Assembly (NCBI GenBank): GCA_035294305.1
Contig: DATGLD010000001.1
Location: 51,152-115,151 of the forward strand
DNA: 64,000 nucleotides
From: DASRBN01 sp035294305
GTDB lineage: Bacteria; Chloroflexota; Ktedonobacteria; Ktedonobacterales; Ktedonobacteraceae
Reading direction: 5' to 3'
Shown here piece by piece: positions 51,588 through 60,107 of this stretch. The position numbers and the translations under genes are program-made. Position 1 is the stretch's first letter. Each line of letters starts with the position of its first letter. Under the pieces are notes generated by a model. It searched no databases. It was not told where the DNA came from and worked only from the letters and a program-made list of their open reading frames with translations.

Positions 51588-52355
51588 TCACCGCGCTTCT
51601 GTTAAAAAAATCATCCGTGGGCTGTCAATCTCAAACGCCCCCAGATGGAAATCACCGTAGACCTCTTTCACCACAAAGCCGGCTTGCTCCAGCAGCAGTT
51701 CCATCTCGCCTCGCTCAAAAAGGTACAACTGCGTTTTGCTGATCGTCCGCCGCATGACTCCTCCCTGCTCATACACATCATAAAAATGCGTCAATTCTAA
51801 CAGGCGCTGCCGGTTAGATGAAGCGGGGCTGGCAAAGTGTGATACGAAGGCCCCATCATCGCGCTGCCATGTTCCCTGGTACAGCACCTGCCCGCTCAGA
51901 TTCTCCATATAGCGGGCATCCGCGTTGCTGATGTCTAGAATGAACTGCCCACCTCTCACCAGCGCATCGCGAATGCCGCGCAGTGCCTGCTGCTGCTGCT
52001 TGCGGGTGATTAAATGCGCAAACGATCCCAGCGCCACAAAAGCCATATGAAACTTCTGCTGCAAGTGGAGCGCGCACATATCCTGCTGCACCAGCGCGCA
52101 GCGACTCAACATCCCAGCCTGCCGTAGCCTCTGTTCCGCCAGGCCCAACATCTGTGCTGAGCTATCCACACCCGTCATCTCGTATCCTGCCTCCGCCAGC
52201 GGCAGCAATAGCCGCCCGCTGCCACAAGCCAGCTCCAGTATTGTTCCAGCGCTTAGCCCGGCATAATTCAGGTACATATCGACATCCTCATCGAAGTGCG
52301 CGTGCTCGATATCGTAAAAAGCCGCTATCTCATCGTAATCACTCATGTCCATCAT
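51588..52355 (-). CDS. Class I SAM-dependent methyltransferase
   Basis: 255 residues. Motif I TILELACGSGRLLLPLAEAG near residue 36, acidic TGVDSS, then CALVQQDMCALHL and MAFVALGSFAHL. The C-terminal half has a beta-sheet extension as in small-molecule methyltransferases of the Tam/UbiE type. Three ATGs lie close together (52355, 52352, 52346); none has a clear ribosome-binding site. Eight bases after the upstream gene and seven before nfi, so a three-gene operon. Confidence 0.85.
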   Translation of the reverse strand: MMDMSDYDEIAAFYDIEHAHFDEDVDMYLNYAGLSAGTILELACGSGRLLLPLAEAGYEMTGVDSSAQMLGLAEQRLRQAGMLSRCALVQQDMCALHLQQKFHMAFVALGSFAHLITRKQQQQALRGIRDALVRGGQFILDISNADARYMENLSGQVLYQGTWQRDDGAFVSHFASPASSNRQRLLELTHFYDVYEQGGVMRRTISKTQLYLFERGEMELLLEQAGFVVKEVYGDFHLGAFEIDSPRMIFLTEAR

Positions 52356-52363
52356 CGCGCGTT

Positions 52364-53050
52364 CTAGATCTCATCATACGAGGTGATCTTCCACCCGTCG
52401 CTCGTGAATGTGAACTTGAGATGAACCGTGTAGGTTGAACCTTGAGCGCGCGTCACCGTCACTGTAATGCTGTTCGGATCATTTGGGTCGGCAGCAATAG
52501 AGAAATTCGTCACCTGGCCCAGGCTTGTGTCCCTGGATGTTGCCGCCTGGGTATATAAATCTTGCGTCAGCGTCTGCCCGCTCGATGTTACCAGCCCGCT
52601 AGCCAGGTATGAATACGCCGTCGTGTAGTCCTGCGCCTGGATAGCTGCATAATATGCTTGAGCGGTTACCTGAGCTCCCTCCGCGCTTACAGCCGTAGCG
52701 GTTTGATCAATCGAAGTGCTGACCGTATTTACCGTGTTTTGCACCCCTTTACCGATCAGCCCAAAAACAAGCGCGCAGCCTCCACAGGCAAGCAGCAAGA
52801 CGCCCCCGATAATCCCCAGCACAATCCATAACGTGCGATTCGACTTCTTCGGTTGCGCCTGCGCGTAGCCAGGAACCTGCGGCGGGACATATGGCGGAGC
52901 GCCATATTGCGTGGCCGCGTATGGCTGTGGCTGTTGATAGGGCGGTTGCCCGTATGGATAAGGGGATTGAGGTTGCTCATATGGGTTCTGGTAATCAGGC
53001 GGTTGCCCATATGGATTGGGGGATTGAGGTTGACCTGGATCATTATACAT
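52364..53050 (-). CDS. Pro/Tyr-rich membrane protein with DUF4878-like ectodomain
   Basis: About 228 residues. The N-terminal 70 residues are cytoplasmic and rich in Pro-Tyr-Gly-Gln repeats; one helix follows (about 78-105, LWIVLGIIGGVLLLACGG), then an extracytoplasmic domain of about 110 residues with VTAQAYYAAIQAQDYTTAYS and KITSYDEI, resembling DUF4878/NTF2-like lumazine-fold domains. The start at 53050 has AGGAGG upstream, inside the longer frame. First gene of the operon with the methyltransferase and nfi; no functional link evident. Confidence 0.75.
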   Translation of the reverse strand: MYNDPGQPQSPNPYGQPPDYQNPYEQPQSPYPYGQPPYQQPQPYAATQYGAPPYVPPQVPGYAQAQPKKSNRTLWIVLGIIGGVLLLACGGCALVFGLIGKGVQNTVNTVSTSIDQTATAVSAEGAQVTAQAYYAAIQAQDYTTAYSYLASGLVTSSGQTLTQDLYTQAATSRDTSLGQVTNFSIAADPNDPNSITVTVTRAQGSTYTVHLKFTFTSDGWKITSYDEI

Positions 53051-53115
53051 ACAAAATAAAATCCTCCTCATTTGTTCGTAAATCAGCTTTGTGTTGTTCG
53101 AAATCTCGCGTCAAC

Positions 53116-53144
53116 AGTATAGCGTTGCCTGAACTGATTGGCAA
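53116..53144 (-). promoter_or_regulatory. Promoter of the three-gene nfi operon
   Basis: Minus-strand TTGCCA (53144-53139), 17-base spacer, TATACT (53121-53116), about 65 bases before the start at 53050. Confidence 0.55.
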
Positions 53145-53188
53145 GTTGTATGTAGGGACAGCGCCTTGCGCCTGTCCGCCTGGGTGTT

Positions 53189-54426
53189 CTAAATGGCCCA
53201 TACTTTCATGTCGCTGAATTCCACCTCGGTTGGGTCTGAGAGTGCGTATGCGTACATCCCTATCTCACCTGACTGGAAACTTGCATCTGATTTAATCACG
53301 AGCGACTGCCCATTAGCATAGAGATACAAAAGATCCTTGATTGCGATCACCGTCAGTGTGTAGGTTTGATGAAGCTGAACAGGTAGAGGGCTTGGATTTG
53401 AGATCGGACGGCTCTGGCCTGCTGCTTTCACTACCAGCAAATTGTAATGCTGCTGCGCGATATCCAGCGAGAAACGATAAAAATCGCTCAGCGAGTTATT
53501 AGCGCGGAAGAGCATTCCGCCAGCATCTCCCGAGATAATCTGCATCTGCACCTGGTAGGCAAAATTGCTGAAAGACGTAAAATGCTCAAGGCAGTTTGTA
53601 TAGCTGTTTTGCGTCGAAATAGACACATCATAGCTGCCATTCTGGAAAGCGCATCCTCCTGTATCGTCCCAGCGATACATATCCTGTTTACTCAGGGAAT
53701 CTGCCAGCGTGGGAGAACGTCTCGTTATATATGAAAAGAGTTGAACCGGGTCGGTGGGCAGGACGGTGGGAGTGGGTGTGACGGCATGCGTTGCGCCTGT
53801 TTGGCCGCGTGCGATAACCATACCACTGAAAATCAGCAGGAAAATCAGCGCCAGCGCCAGAGCAGCTACCAGGCCGCTCTTGCCTGTCAAGGCCGAAAGT
53901 GCCGGGAAAGTGCGAATGGCCGAACTCTTCCTGCGCCTCTCGCGTAGTAGTACTGTCAAGGGCTGCCTCGTCTCTTTTGGCAGGACAGCCGGTGGTGGCG
54001 CCTGTAATCGCACCAGGTTGAGCACCAGAGCGATTGCGGCCAGCGCCCTTGCGTAGTCCTCGCTAGCATCGAATACACGCGCGGCAGACCATGCCGGGGG
54101 TAGAGCCTCAAGCGGCAGTGGAGCCGGCAACACAGCAAGCATCCCTCGCAGGCGCTGCTGTGTTGCCAGCTTCAGCGCCACCTCCACTTCTCGTTGCACC
54201 TGCCTGGACTGTAAGGCATCCGGCGTCAGAATCATAAGCATCCACTGGCAGCGCGAAACCTGCTCATAAAGGTACGGATCGGGTAGAGTGGGGGGGATAC
54301 GCGAACTCTCAGCTACGATTTCGGCTCCCCGCGCCTTCAGGTCCCTCATGCATTGTGTCGCAAACAGGTAATCAGGATGCATTCTATTCGCGGCGTAATA
54401 GCTGACGAAAATACCAGGACCCCCAT
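53189..54426 (-). CDS. TIR-domain protein with membrane helix and extracellular lectin-like domain; N-terminal frame break
   Basis: From the internal ATG at 54382 the frame gives 397 residues. Residues 1-120 are TIR-like (CQWMLMILTPDALQSRQVQREVEVAL), a helix lies near 178-198 (VAALALALIFLLIFSGMVI), and the remaining 190 residues resemble a concanavalin/LamG-type domain (DAGGMLFRANNSLSDFYRFS; GEIGMYAYALSDPTEVEFSDMKV). The first TIR strand, IFVSYYA, is coded upstream of 54382 in the same frame, but its only start, ATG 54426 with a good GAGGGAGGAG site, is one base out of frame across the C5 run 54420-54424. One extra G would restore it. Confidence 0.7.
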
Positions 54427-54546
54427 CTTGTATCTCCTCCCTCGAAAAGCTTCAATATATGATTGCACTTTCTTAAATGGCATCAGTAGTATAACAGATT
54501 TGCACGTTGCAGCACAGTAGGTGTACCTGGTGATTACCCATAAGTG

Positions 54547-54577
54547 GAGAGATTCTGAGCGCAACGAAGAATCTCTC
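54547..54577. repeat. 10-bp inverted repeat, GAGCG..GAAGAAT class
   Basis: Arms 54547-54556 and 54568-54577 around GAGCGCAACGA, in the divergent gap between the TIR and vWA genes. Same class as 17251 and 39619. Confidence 0.7.
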
Positions 54578-54648
54578 TTGCACTCATTCTTATCCACTGG
54601 TACAATGGGCCGGAAAAATTATCCAGGCTTGCTTGCATTGGAAGAAGA

Positions 54649-55416
54649 ATGCTCATGTATAGGCAACCCGCCACAGCGCACGCGCCAGCTCTCATCATTT
54701 ACCTGATAGATGCCGGCGCTTCAATGAGTGATCTGGCCGGCACAACAACAAAAATCGATATCGTCAATGCAACTCTCTACAAAGCCTTGCAGATCATGGC
54801 TCAGCGATCCATGCGCGAAACCCTCGTCCTGCCGCGTTACCGCATCGCCATTTTTGCGTATAATAGCGTTGCTGTGGTCGACGTACTGGATGGCATGCGC
54901 AACCTTCCTGACGTCATCGAAGCTGGACGGCCCATCATCATCCCTGGCAGCGAAAAAACAGATATGGCAAGAGGTTTTACCGTGGTAGAGAAATTCTTGC
55001 AGGCATATTTGCCTGCATTCCAATATAGTCCTCCGCCGCTTGTTTGTCATGTGACAGATACTGCCCCCTCACAACAAGAATATTCTACGGTCATGAACAT
55101 AGTGCGACGCATTCAGGCCATGCAGGTTGAGGATGGCCCTCTCCTGGTAGAAAATGTCTACCTGGCGGATGATGCGTTGCGGCCCGCAGCCCAGGATTGG
55201 CGGCAGTGGGGGGGCGTGTTGAAAGAAAAACAACTCGCCAGCAATGGCGCAAAATTGCTGTATCGCCTCTCATCATTTCTGCCGGCCACTTATCGCCAGA
55301 ACATCAACCAGCATGGCTATGCCTTGCAAGCGGGCGTGGCGTATTTCTTCCCCGGACTGCATCCCGACCTCGTCGCACTGGCATGTATGGCTTCGGCTGT
55401 CGTCCCCATCAAATAA
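54649..55416 (+). CDS. vWA-domain protein
   Basis: 255 residues. IIYLIDAGASMSDLAG near residue 15 is a MIDAS-like metal site of the von Willebrand A fold (D-x-G-x-S variant), followed by YRIAIFAYNSVAVVDVL and KTDMARGFTVVEKFLQ, which supply the later MIDAS Thr/Asp. The C-terminal 80 residues are family-specific. It lies 17 bases before the kinase-like gene, an arrangement seen in vWA/kinase/phosphatase triads. ATG at 54649 or 54655. Likely a protein-interaction or regulatory partner of the secretion-like genes downstream. Confidence 0.78.
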   Translation: MLMYRQPATAHAPALIIYLIDAGASMSDLAGTTTKIDIVNATLYKALQIMAQRSMRETLVLPRYRIAIFAYNSVAVVDVLDGMRNLPDVIEAGRPIIIPGSEKTDMARGFTVVEKFLQAYLPAFQYSPPPLVCHVTDTAPSQQEYSTVMNIVRRIQAMQVEDGPLLVENVYLADDALRPAAQDWRQWGGVLKEKQLASNGAKLLYRLSSFLPATYRQNINQHGYALQAGVAYFFPGLHPDLVALACMASAVVPIK

Positions 55417-55433
55417 GAAAAGGAATTGCTACA

Positions 55434-56371
55434 GTGTTGAGTTTTCAACCCGCGCCGGGAATGCCGCTACGTATTACCTCATCGCACTATGAATGTACCG
55501 CGCACCCACTCTTTGCTCAAACCGCCTTCATCATTGAAGGCAGCGAATCCTTCGTCTATCAACTGCGCGACCCGGTACGCAATACGCTCCATGCCCTCAA
55601 AGTCCTCAAGCCCTCCTATCGCGGAGAGTATATCGCCCGTCGCGCCCTTGACCTGCGCCCGCACCAGAATCAACCAGGCCTGCTCCTCTGCAATCGCATC
55701 TGCCTCACCACACAAACAGCCCTGACGCAATCAGCGTATTTCCCGACCTCCAGTATGCCATCTTCATGCCCTGGGTGGCCGCGAGAAGCTGGTCTGGGCT
55801 CATGCAGGACAAGGCCGCATCGGCAGCCTACCGCCCCGCAAACGCTCGCGCCCTCGCGCTCCAAACCGCTCGCGTCCTGCGCTACCTGGAAGCGCATCAC
55901 CTCGCGCATACAGATATCGCGGGCAGCAATATTTTTCTCGCGCCCGGCCTCAACCAGGTCCAACTGCTTGATCTTGAAGGGATGTATTACGAAGGCGCCA
56001 TTCCGCCGGCGCTGCCCAGCCGGGGTTCTCCAGGTTACCGGCATCCACGCTTGCCAGGCAACGGGCAGTATTGCCTTGCCGGTGACCGCTTTGCCGGAGC
56101 CATACTCCTGACCGAAATGCTCACCTGGTGCGACCCCGTTGTGCGCGCATTGATCGCAGACCATAGCGAATCCCTCTTTCAACCCCAGCAACTGCAAACA
56201 ATCGACAACCCTCTCTGGCAGGCAGTGCGTACTTCATTGTCCGCAATTGATGCCGCGCTCCTTGCTCTCTTCGACCAGGCCTGGGCCCCATCCCAACTGA
56301 GCGATTGCCCCGACTTTACGCGCTGGAATCAGTGCCTCGAGCGCATAGCCGCAGCCCCCATCACACGGTAA
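55434..56371 (+). pseudogene. Ser/Thr kinase-like protein, frameshifted
   Basis: Two frames together code for about 311 residues. First frame (55434 GTG, AAGGAA nine bases upstream): FVYQLRDPVRNTLHALKVLK, the kinase beta3 lysine region. Second frame (to 56371): FMPWVAARSWSGLM hinge, YLEAHHLAHTDIAGSNIFL catalytic loop (HTD for HRD), LLDLEGMYY (DLEG for DFG) and GSPGYRHP activation segment. The frames join at TTTCCC, 55739-55744, where adding one T restores AYFPDLQYAIFMPW. Either a recent mutation or a sequence error. Comparable kinases are partners of vWA and PP2C proteins. Confidence 0.8.
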
Positions 56372-56406
56372 TATTTCACACAATGGTAGGAATCTTATCC
56401 AAAACG

Positions 56407-56436
56407 TTGACTTTTTGTCAGTTGATCGAGTAAAAT
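56407..56436 (+). promoter_or_regulatory. Promoter upstream of the WXG100 gene
   Basis: TTGACT (56407-56412), 18-base spacer, TAAAAT (56431-56436). Leader of about 125 bases before the WXG100 start. Confidence 0.6.
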
Positions 56437-56469
56437 CACAATTGTTCAATCATTTGTGGAGGTGATTCT

Positions 56470-56499
56470 TTGCTAGTGAAAAAGCCCTATGCCGAATAA
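56470..56499 (+). CDS. Nine-codon leader ORF, tentative
   Basis: GGAGGTGA (56458-56465), a near-ideal Shine-Dalgarno, precedes TTG (56470) or GTG (56476), giving MLVKKPYAE or MKKPYAE then TAA. No larger gene uses this site. It lies in the WXG100 leader. Confidence 0.35.
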   Translation: MLVKKPYAE

Positions 56500-56565
56500 G
56501 CGGCGCCTCACATTTCTAGCAAATTGATTTTTAATTTGTATAGTAGTAATGAAAGGCAGAATCGC

Positions 56566-56859
56566 ATGTCAGGTCGCATTATGGTAACCCCCGAGGAACT
56601 GCAACAGGCTTCCTCCCAGTTTAATGCCAAAGCCGCGGAACTTGAACAGATGTTGCAATCTGTTCAGTCTCAAATTGAATCGTTGCGTTCAACATGGCAG
56701 GGACAGGCCGCAGCTAATTTTGATGCTCTTATGGCCCAGTGGACGCAGGATGTGCAGGGCATTAACCAGGTTCTGAGCCAGGTCAGCCAGCATTTGAATC
56801 AGGCTTCTCAAGCCTATTCTGAAACCGATACCAGCATTGCGCGTGGTTTCCAGGCCTGA
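56566..56859 (+). CDS. WXG100 (ESAT-6-like) protein
   Basis: 97 residues, the exact family size. Two helices around STWQGQAAANF (the W-x-G turn, near residue 45), with TPEELQQASSQFNAKAAELE before and a helix after. The C-terminus YSETDTSIARGF carries the Y-x3-D/E type VII export signal. Such proteins are secreted as dimers by EccC-type ATPases. The start at 56566 has AAAGG upstream and matches family length. A truncated EccC is encoded just downstream. Confidence 0.9.
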   Translation: MSGRIMVTPEELQQASSQFNAKAAELEQMLQSVQSQIESLRSTWQGQAAANFDALMAQWTQDVQGINQVLSQVSQHLNQASQAYSETDTSIARGFQA

Positions 56860-56893
56860 TCGCTCTTCATGTGAAAGAATGCATCGCGCTATA

Positions 56894-56911
56894 GGGCCGA
56901 TTCATCGGCCC
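56894..56911. repeat. Short hairpin after the WXG100 gene
   Basis: GGGCCGA / TCGGCCC with a four-base loop, 35 bases after the WXG100 stop; of the GCCGATTGATCG repeat type. Could raise WXG100 over downstream genes. Confidence 0.5.
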
Positions 56912-56925
56912 CATATGGAATCAGT

Positions 56926-57849
56926 ATGCAAACGCTGCTCGTTACAATTATCGGACCTCGACGTACTATTGATCTGGAGATGCCGGGGGAAGTTCCGATC
57001 AGGGAATTGATACCGATCATTCTTGCTCTATGTGGGCCAACAGCTGTTTCTGGCCCACATAGAGACCCCTCGATCTGGGGGCCTGGCGTAGTCGACGCGG
57101 ATAGACCCCTGCCACCGGCCAGTTCTTTAAGCGCCGAGAAACTTGTCAATGGGACCATCTTGCAGCTGCAAGAGCTGCCAGCATGGAGCGCTAACCGGCG
57201 TGTATACAAAAAAGCGTTCATGCCCAGGACCATTACTCCTACACTGGCAACCGGCGGCATTGGAGTAAGATGGAGCAAATCTTCCAGAATACGCCGCATG
57301 CCGGTGACATTTGCAGTGACCCCCGCCGCGAGGGAGAGAAGATACGCCGCATGGTGCGCCAGATGCGCAAGATCATCGAAGATCGCGCCTTCCAGTTTCG
57401 TGAGTGGCGCGTGGATAATATCAATATGTACCGCTTGCGCCGGCAGGAGGGTGAATTTGCCACTGAGCCATTTGGCGATGTCTTTCTGGTCATCGACAAC
57501 CTCGGTCAACTCCAGCGTGACTTCGAGCAGCTGGACCCTGATATCACCGAGATCATCGCCAACGGCCTCAATTACGGCGTGCATGTCATCCTGGCCACCA
57601 ATCGCCGCGCCGAAATTCGTCCTAAGGTCTCCGATAACATCGGTATCTATATGGAACTCTACATCAATGATCCCAGCGAGTCCCTTTTCGGCAAGGCCCT
57701 TGCTGCCTCCATCCCCCCTGGCGTTCCTGGCCGTGGTCTCTTCAAGGATGCGTTGCAGGAGAAGCTCCAGTTTCAAGCCGCGCTACCCTGGATCAACAGT
57801 CGCACTGGCACGATGCAAGACAGCCTGGAGGCCCTTGTCCGGCGCGTGA
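56926..57849 (+). pseudogene. YukD-like ubiquitin-fold protein joined out of frame to eccC
   Basis: Only the first 85-120 codons look genuine: MQTLLVTIIGPRRTIDLEMP opens a YukD/EccD-type ubiquitin-like domain that ends near LVNGTILQLQEL. A 13-bp palindrome (57027-57063) adds codons inside the domain. After TLATGGIGVRWSKSS, near 57280, the frame runs out of register into eccC sequence and codes for unrelated residues until 57849. This indicates a deletion that removed the end of this gene and the first half of eccC. YukD-like proteins are accessory parts of type VII secretion systems. Confidence 0.65.
57027..57063. repeat. 13-bp inverted repeat inside the YukD-like domain
   Basis: Arms 57027-57039 and 57051-57063 are perfect complements (TCTATGTGGGCCA). 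Read in frame as LCGPTAVSGPHRD, unlike the rest of the ubiquitin fold. Confidence 0.75.
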
Positions 57850-58652
57850 GTAGAGCATGGACCGGTAAATTCGCCCCGCCTGTCCGTTTGCTCCCGGCCA
57901 GTGTCGGATGGCAGGATATTCCTGCCGTCTCCTCCTGGCATTCGGGGGTGCCAGTGGGACTGGATGAATTCCGTCTCGATCCCGTCTACATCGATCTCAT
58001 GTCCAGCGACCCCCATTTCCTCATCTATGGGGATGCGGAATGCGGCAAAACCACTTTCTTGCGTACCTGGATGGTAGGTCTCAAAAAACGCTATAGCTCT
58101 CAGGAGGCGCAGTTCGCCATCGTCGATTACCGCAAGAATCTGCTCGATCTCGCCGAAGGTGACCACCTCTTCGCCTATGCCTGTACGCAGCAGATGGTGA
58201 AAGATGCTGTCGACAAACTCAAGAAGGAACTTGAAAAGCGTGTCCCATCGGGCGGAGCGCTCTCACTCGAGCAATTGCGCAAGCCGCAGAAATGGACAGG
58301 ACCGCATTACTTCGTCTTTGTCGATGATTACGAATCGGTCGTCGGCGCCACGGGCAGTCCGCTGGCTCCATTGCTCGATATGCTGCTCAATGGGCATGAT
58401 CTTGGATTGCATCTCATCCTGGCGCGGCGTGTTGGAGGCGCCAGCCGTGCCGCTTTTGAGTCTATCCTGCAGCGCTTGAGAGAAATGAGCAGCCCCGGTC
58501 TGATTATGAGCGGTGATCCACAGGAAGGCGCCTTGATTGGCACTCAACGTGCCAGCGCTCAACCGCTGGGACGCGGCTATTATATCCGGCGCAACCAACC
58601 CCCAACATTGATACAGGGAATTTTGACCACGCCGGAACTCGTAGGCCCGTAG
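57270..58652 (+). CDS. EccC/FtsK-type type VII secretion ATPase, N-terminally deleted
   Basis: 460 residues against about 1200-1400 for a full EccC. Residues 10-175 are the distal half of the second ATPase domain (EKIRRMVRQMRKIIEDR; DVFLVIDNLGQL Walker B; GVHVILATNR; GVPGRGLF) without its Walker A. Residues 230-440 are the complete third domain: LIYGDAECGKTTFLRTW Walker A and HYFVFVDDYE Walker B. The transmembrane helices and the first ATPase domain are missing. ATG 57270 has GGAG nearby, so a protein could be made, but it could not drive secretion alone. Confidence 0.85.
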   Translation: MEQIFQNTPHAGDICSDPRREGEKIRRMVRQMRKIIEDRAFQFREWRVDNINMYRLRRQEGEFATEPFGDVFLVIDNLGQLQRDFEQLDPDITEIIANGLNYGVHVILATNRRAEIRPKVSDNIGIYMELYINDPSESLFGKALAASIPPGVPGRGLFKDALQEKLQFQAALPWINSRTGTMQDSLEALVRRVSRAWTGKFAPPVRLLPASVGWQDIPAVSSWHSGVPVGLDEFRLDPVYIDLMSSDPHFLIYGDAECGKTTFLRTWMVGLKKRYSSQEAQFAIVDYRKNLLDLAEGDHLFAYACTQQMVKDAVDKLKKELEKRVPSGGALSLEQLRKPQKWTGPHYFVFVDDYESVVGATGSPLAPLLDMLLNGHDLGLHLILARRVGGASRAAFESILQRLREMSSPGLIMSGDPQEGALIGTQRASAQPLGRGYYIRRNQPPTLIQGILTTPELVGP

Positions 58653-58654
58653 GG

Positions 58655-58686
58655 GCCGATTGATCGCGCCCAGCGCCGATTGATCG
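58655..58686. repeat. Two GCCGATTGATCG direct repeats
   Basis: GCCGATTGATCG at 58655-58666 and 58675-58686, after a GTAGGGGCC core; a third copy is at 49608. Between eccC and the next small gene. Confidence 0.65.
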
Positions 58687-58726
58687 GTCTTGTGGTCGCC
58701 CGCTTGCTAAATAGAAAGGAAACACC

Positions 58727-59026
58727 ATGCCTGTCGAGGGAACCCATATTGATATTACCCCCGCGCACCTGCGCGATACCGCATCCCTTTTCTATAAGGC
58801 CTCGCAAGATACGTTGCTCCTGCTGGAGGACCTCAATGGGACTGCGCAACAACTCATCGATGATATGTATACCGAACTGCACCAGTCACCCGGTGCTCTC
58901 CAGGTGCTTTGCAACCGCTGGCGTGAGGCCACTCTCAGCCTCAGCAATGCGCTTGAACTGGTAGCGAAGAATCTTAGTGTGGCCGCTGACAATTTCGAGG
59001 CAACGGATCGCAACGTCATGCCGTAG
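58727..59026 (+). CDS. WXG100-like helical-hairpin protein
   Basis: 99 residues, all helical, with a turn at LCNRWREATLSLSNAL in place of the strict W-x-G, and a C-terminal NFEATD (F-x3-D) in the position of the type VII export signal. AAAGGAAA lies upstream. Nineteen bases before the WXG-domain putative toxin, so likely its partner for co-secretion, as for small helical partners of LXG/WXG toxins. Confidence 0.75.
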   Translation: MPVEGTHIDITPAHLRDTASLFYKASQDTLLLLEDLNGTAQQLIDDMYTELHQSPGALQVLCNRWREATLSLSNALELVAKNLSVAADNFEATDRNVMP

Positions 59027-59045
59027 GGAAGCAGAGGAGAAAAAC

Positions 59046-60032
59046 ATGGCAGATATCGCCAAGTTGGCGTATATAGCAGGCGAACTGCAATCCAGAGCCG
59101 GCGCCTTCACTAATGCCGCCGAGTCCTTGCGGCAGCAAGCTACCCGGCTCAACTGGGCCTCGCAGGGGCTTACAAATGGCTCCTGGGCCGGACAGGGCAG
59201 CCAGGCCTTCCAGAACGCCTGGAACCTCTATCATCGCGACACGACAAAGGCTGCCGATGCCCTTGATAGCACGGCCCAGACCCTGACCACCCTGGCCGGT
59301 CGTCTCAACGAGCAGGTGCAGGCCATGTATCATGCTCAGGAACTCGCGGCAATCGGTATGGGCGCGGCAGCGGTGGCGATGGCAGCTGCCGCGCAAGTAG
59401 CGATCTTCAGCGCCGACTTTGAAATAGGCTCCATACTAGATGCCATCACCGGCGGCATACGGGTAAGCAACGAACTGCTAACGTTACTCGAAAATCCAGG
59501 AGTGCAGTCGGAGATCAACGACTTCCTTTCCTCGTGGCAGTATGATCCCGCCGAGGGGAAAGTCGGTTTTAGCGTCGATGGCTCCATCTGGCAGCCGGTA
59601 GAAGATCAGCGTGTTGGAGATCTTGATGGCGTTCCTGCCAGCAACGACTTGTCAGTAAAGGTTGGCTATAGCAAACTTGAACTTGGTATGGAACCAGGGG
59701 ATAATGGAGAGACAGGTGTGGCTTTCGGTGGCGAACTCGCGTTGTTGAACATCTCCGATGAAGCCCGTCTTGGCTCGGAAAACTTAGCATTGACGGCCAG
59801 CTCGGAAACGGAGGCGCTGGGCGTTGATGGAGAACTCGGCTGGCACGATAACTCATTAGGCGCGACAATCGGAGGAACCTGGATCTCCGAAACGGGCAGC
59901 ATTGGAGCAGATATCGGCGGCGTCAATGTCGGTGTCAATGCCACTATTGGCCTGAAGGCAGAACTGGGATTCGAGATAGGCGAGAAGACAGAAATCAAAT
60001 TGCCATTCATCTCGTTTGGTTTCTCGTTTTAG
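59046..60032 (+). CDS. WXG-domain protein with glycine-rich C-terminal domain (putative type VII effector)
   Basis: About 328 residues. Residues 1-95 form a WXG100-like hairpin with GSWAGQGSQAF at the turn; a hydrophobic Ala-rich helix follows (about 98-120, AAIGMGAAAVAMAAAAQVAI). The last 150 residues are rich in alternating Gly and hydrophobic residues (ALTASSETEALG; GATIGGTWISETGSIGADIG; IGLKAELGFEIG) and end in IKLPFISFGFSF, suggesting beta-strands. This fits a secreted effector with a new C-terminal module; no known toxin active site is seen. GAGGAG six bases before the chosen start. Confidence 0.7.
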   Translation: MADIAKLAYIAGELQSRAGAFTNAAESLRQQATRLNWASQGLTNGSWAGQGSQAFQNAWNLYHRDTTKAADALDSTAQTLTTLAGRLNEQVQAMYHAQELAAIGMGAAAVAMAAAAQVAIFSADFEIGSILDAITGGIRVSNELLTLLENPGVQSEINDFLSSWQYDPAEGKVGFSVDGSIWQPVEDQRVGDLDGVPASNDLSVKVGYSKLELGMEPGDNGETGVAFGGELALLNISDEARLGSENLALTASSETEALGVDGELGWHDNSLGATIGGTWISETGSIGADIGGVNVGVNATIGLKAELGFEIGEKTEIKLPFISFGFSF

Positions 60033-60107
60033 GCCCGTAGGGGCAGCGGCTGGCGCCTGTCCTATCCAACTTGCGCCATCCTTCTTTTGAAGAGAAAAGG
60101 TACTCAA

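Noticed and set aside
56889..57776. 295-codon minus-strand frame over the YukD-like/EccC junction
   Set aside because: The plus strand carries clear EccC motifs; the antisense frame shows none.
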